Positions 61,836-64,000 of a stretch of DNA of 64,000 bases are shown here, piece after piece. How positions within the stretch are numbered: position 1 is the stretch's first letter; each line of letters starts with the position of its first letter. The notes below the pieces were generated by a model. It was not told the DNA's origin and did not search any database. It saw only the letters and a list, made by a program, of their open reading frames with translations. The stretch comes from Microbacterium sp. BLY (GTDB taxonomy: Bacteria > Actinomycetota > Actinomycetes > Actinomycetales > Microbacteriaceae): assembly GCF_017939615.1 (NCBI RefSeq), contig NZ_JAGKSR010000001.1:2480001-2544000 (forward strand), in the 5' to 3' direction. A program made the translations under genes and the position numbers.

Positions 61836-62585
61836 TCAGTCGTCGACGACCGCGAGCCGATACCCCCGCTTGACTACGGTCTGCACGAGGTCACGTCCGC
61901 CGAGGGACTCGCGGAGACGCGCCACGGCGACCTCCACGGCGCGCGGGCTCCGCCGCCCACCGGGAAGCACCTGTCCGATCTCCGCCCGGCTGAGCACTCG
62001 TCCGTCCGCGACGAACAGCGCCTCCACGAGGCTCACCGCGCCGCGTGACAGCGGCAGGAACTCGTCGTCGACCAGCACGCCCCCGCTGCGCACCGCGAGC
62101 CGGCCGACCTCGGTCATCCGGACCGGCGCCGTGCGGACGAGGAGATCGAGGACGGCCTCGGCGAGATCCTGCGCCGTGGGCCCGCCAGCGGCGACCGCGG
62201 GGAGTCCGGCCTCTTGCAGCGCTCCGACCGCCGCCGCGTCGACAGCCGCGAGCACCAGTCGCGCCGCGTGCGTCCGGCGACGAACGGCGTCGAGCATCGC
62301 GGATCGTTCGAGCGCGCTCAGCCACGCCGGCACGGCCTCCGCCGCGGGGAACAGCACGGCATCCACCTGTCCCGTCGCGATCCGGTAGGCCGTGCGCCGC
62401 GAGCCCGCGGGGATCGGGTGGGCGTCACGCAGCGGCACCATCCGCACCACCTCGGACCCTGTCGCGATGAGGGTCCGCACGAGGGTCTCGGCGTCCACCG
62501 ACTCCGGCCGGACGGGCCGCGGCGCCTCGGCGATCGCGACGCGACAGCCGACGAGCGCCGGGGCGGATCGGGTGGGCGCGCTCAT
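61836..62585 (-). CDS. Half-length HemD-like domain with OmpR-type winged helix
   Basis: A 249-residue protein. Residues about 10-145 look like one lobe of uroporphyrinogen-III synthase (the second, LIATGSEVVRMVPLRDAHP through DAVLFPAAEAVPAWL and LQEAGLPAVAAGGPTAQDLAEAVLDLL in parts); the other lobe is missing. Residues about 165-249 form an OmpR/PhoB-type winged helix (LSRAEIGQVLPGG, AVEVAVARLRESLG, QTVVKRGYRLAVV). Full HemD-wHTH proteins of nitrite/nitrate gene clusters have about 370-400 residues. The four-base overlap (ATGA) with the upstream NirB-like gene links them. A DNA-binding regulator is likelier than a tetrapyrrole enzyme. Confidence 0.78.
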   Translation of the reverse strand: MSAPTRSAPALVGCRVAIAEAPRPVRPESVDAETLVRTLIATGSEVVRMVPLRDAHPIPAGSRRTAYRIATGQVDAVLFPAAEAVPAWLSALERSAMLDAVRRRTHAARLVLAAVDAAAVGALQEAGLPAVAAGGPTAQDLAEAVLDLLVRTAPVRMTEVGRLAVRSGGVLVDDEFLPLSRGAVSLVEALFVADGRVLSRAEIGQVLPGGRRSPRAVEVAVARLRESLGGRDLVQTVVKRGYRLAVVDD

Positions 62586-64000
62586 GCGGAACCCTCCGCG
62601 GCGCGCCGCAGGGCAGCGGGTGCACCCCGTCTCCCTCCGGGCGCGCGGTGGCGGCCTCCGGCGCCCGCCCCCTCGCCGGCGGACGCAGGGCTCATCCCGC
62701 CGCGCACCGGGTTCCCGTGCAGACCGTCGACACCGGGAACGACGACACCGAACGCACGGAGCTCCGCCAGCACACCCGGGAGCTCAGCCCGGGGGAAGCC
62801 GTCGAAAGCGAGCGCTCCTCGGTCGATGCGCACGGGGGTGCCGAGCCCGGAGGCGAGGCGGGCGAGGACGAGCAGCAGATCGGCACTGATCCCTTCGCCG
62901 ACCCGCACCTCGATGCGGGCGGATGACGCGGCTTCGCGCACGAGCACGCGCGACGATTCCCCTGCCCGATCCGCGACGCGCGAGGCGGCACCCGCGGACG
63001 CGCGGTTCATGAGAGCGAGGGCGAGTCGCCGAAGGCACCCCGCGCAGTCGCTGCTGTCGCCCCCTGCGGTCGACGCGTCCGCGAACGTCGTGATCCCCCG
63101 GCGCTCCAGGTGTGCCTCCACCGCGGCAACGGTCATCGCGCCCCACTCGCGGCCGCACGAGCATGTCTCGTCTTCTGCCCCGTCGTCCGCGAGCAGCCCG
63201 CGGATCACCGCGTGCCGATCGGCCTCTCCCTGCCACAGACGCGACGTCCACCCTGCCGACCGCTCACCGATCACCGTGACGGCGTGCACCACCCGTGCAT
63301 CCGCGGAGAGCTCCGCCTCGCCGTACACGCGCCGTCCGCTCGCGGTCAGCGGAACCGTCACCGTGTCGGCGCCTGTGCCGACCCGCATCGTCGTGATGCC
63401 GATTCCGCCGGGCGCGGCGCTCCACCTCTCGGGTCCGGGCCCAGCGGCCCGCTTTGCGCAAAGCAGATCCGCGGCGCGCTCCGCCGCGATGCGGGCGCGC
63501 TCCACGCCGTGCCCCGCGGATGCCTCCCGGACGGCGACGTCACCGATCGCGAGGACCCGCGGGTCCGCGGTCGCGCCCTCCGCATCCACGAGGATCCCGC
63601 CCTCGGCGTGCACGGGCAGTCCCGCGTTGCGGGCCAGTTCATCGCGCGCGCGGGCACCGACGGTGACCACGAGGTCGGTCCGCGCGAAGCTCCCGTCCTG
63701 GAACTCGACGGCGGTGACCGTCCCCGCTTCGTCCGGATCCACGCGCGTCAGGCGCGTCCGGAGACGCACGCCGATCCCCCGGCTCTCGACGAGCGCGCGC
63801 AGGGCGGCGGCCCCGGTGACGGAGAGCTCGCCCGCGCACAGCCGATCGGCGGTGTCGACGAGCGTCGTCTCCACGCCCGCATCCTGCAGCGCGCACGCGG
63901 CGTCGACGCCCGCCGCATCGCCCCCCACCACCACCGCGCGGAGGGGGCGCGGGAGCTGCGCGGCGCGGACGGCGACGAAGGCACGGAGCGTCTGGGCATC
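62582..64000 (-). CDS. NirB-like FAD/NAD oxidoreductase with BFD iron-sulfur domain but no siroheme domain, N-terminus cut by window edge
   Basis: The frame enters from the right edge and 472 residues are visible. RAVVVGGDAAGVDAAC starts the NAD-binding fold, GARARDELARNAGLPV and VLAIGDVAVRE complete the FAD domain, and a helical linker leads to a BFD-type [2Fe-2S] domain with CSC, 36 residues, then CAGC. A ferredoxin-like half domain of nitrite/sulfite reductases follows (ISADLLLVLARLASG, RAELPGVLAELRAFGV), but the protein ends 50 residues later in a Gly/Ala/Arg-rich tail. NirB would continue for about 250 more residues that bind siroheme and [4Fe-4S]. It may be an electron-transfer subunit like NasB-type proteins. 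Confidence 0.82.
   Translation of the reverse strand, partial: DAQTLRAFVAVRAAQLPRPLRAVVVGGDAAGVDAACALQDAGVETTLVDTADRLCAGELSVTGAAALRALVESRGIGVRLRTRLTRVDPDEAGTVTAVEFQDGSFARTDLVVTVGARARDELARNAGLPVHAEGGILVDAEGATADPRVLAIGDVAVREASAGHGVERARIAAERAADLLCAKRAAGPGPERWSAAPGGIGITTMRVGTGADTVTVPLTASGRRVYGEAELSADARVVHAVTVIGERSAGWTSRLWQGEADRHAVIRGLLADDGAEDETCSCGREWGAMTVAAVEAHLERRGITTFADASTAGGDSSDCAGCLRRLALALMNRASAGAASRVADRAGESSRVLVREAASSARIEVRVGEGISADLLLVLARLASGLGTPVRIDRGALAFDGFPRAELPGVLAELRAFGVVVPGVDGLHGNPVRGGMSPASAGEGAGAGGRHRAPGGRRGAPAALRRAAEGSA

Overview
This is a 64-kb stretch of high-GC chromosome from an actinobacterium, most likely Microbacteriaceae and probably Microbacterium or a close relative. The evidence is the strongly GC-biased third codon positions, frequent GTG starts, and actinobacterial gene orders: pyruvate kinase / ANTAR regulator / polA; hisG-hisF-hisI / Trp-associated membrane protein / HGxxPAAW protein / trpC-trpB-trpA-lgt; and pyrR-pyrB-pyrC / PH-like membrane protein / carA-carB-pyrF. 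An actinobacterial integration host factor domain fused to guanylate kinase points the same way. The genus is inferred, not proven. It is core chromosome: I see no insertion sequence, phage gene, CRISPR array, rRNA or origin, and no gap over 300 bases without a gene. Nearly everything is on the minus strand. The plus-strand exceptions are a hotdog thioesterase, a tRNA-Leu and two small membrane-protein genes.

Layout, left to right. 1-6.4 kb: an arginase-family protein cut by the left edge, a SUMF1-fold protein, a GDSL hydrolase, an MFS transporter, a flavin-dependent monooxygenase and a DUF885 protein. 6.4-13.9 kb: polA, a thioesterase, an acetyltransferase, an ANTAR response regulator, tRNA-Leu(CAA), two alpha/beta hydrolases and pyk. 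13.9-20 kb: glutamate synthase gltB-gltD. 20-33.7 kb: read in the direction of transcription, rpoZ, metK, priA, fmt, rsmB, rpe, hisE, hisG, hisF, hisI, two trp-associated membrane proteins, trpC, trpB, trpA and lgt, mostly joined by 1-8 base overlaps. 33.8-43.4 kb: the pyrimidine operon pyrR-pyrB-pyrC-(PH-like protein)-carA-carB-pyrF running into the IHF-Gmk fusion, preceded by a PyrR-binding RNA hairpin. 43.4-49 kb: a metallo-beta-lactamase/Rieske protein, a SNF2 helicase, nusB and efp. 49.2-58.9 kb: alaS-ruvX-mltG feeding a shikimate operon, aroE-aroC-aroK-aroB-(GNAT)-aroQ. 59-64 kb: rpsD, rarA, a small membrane protein, and an unusual pair made of a half-length HemD-like regulator and a NirB-like flavoprotein without its siroheme domain, cut by the right edge.

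Functionally the window concentrates amino-acid biosynthesis (histidine, tryptophan, the chorismate trunk, glutamate), de novo pyrimidine synthesis, purine nucleotide and S-adenosylmethionine supply, and translation/replication housekeeping. Stop/start overlaps (ATGA, GTGA, TGATG, TAATG, TAGTG) join most operon members, so translational coupling is likely. The clearest regulatory element is the CUGUGA hexaloop hairpin before pyrR. I found no obviously new multi-gene system. The best leads are the truncated NirB-like/HemD-like pair, the IHF-guanylate kinase fusion, the MBL-Rieske protein, the acetyltransferase embedded in the aro operon, and the absence of trpE from its usual position.
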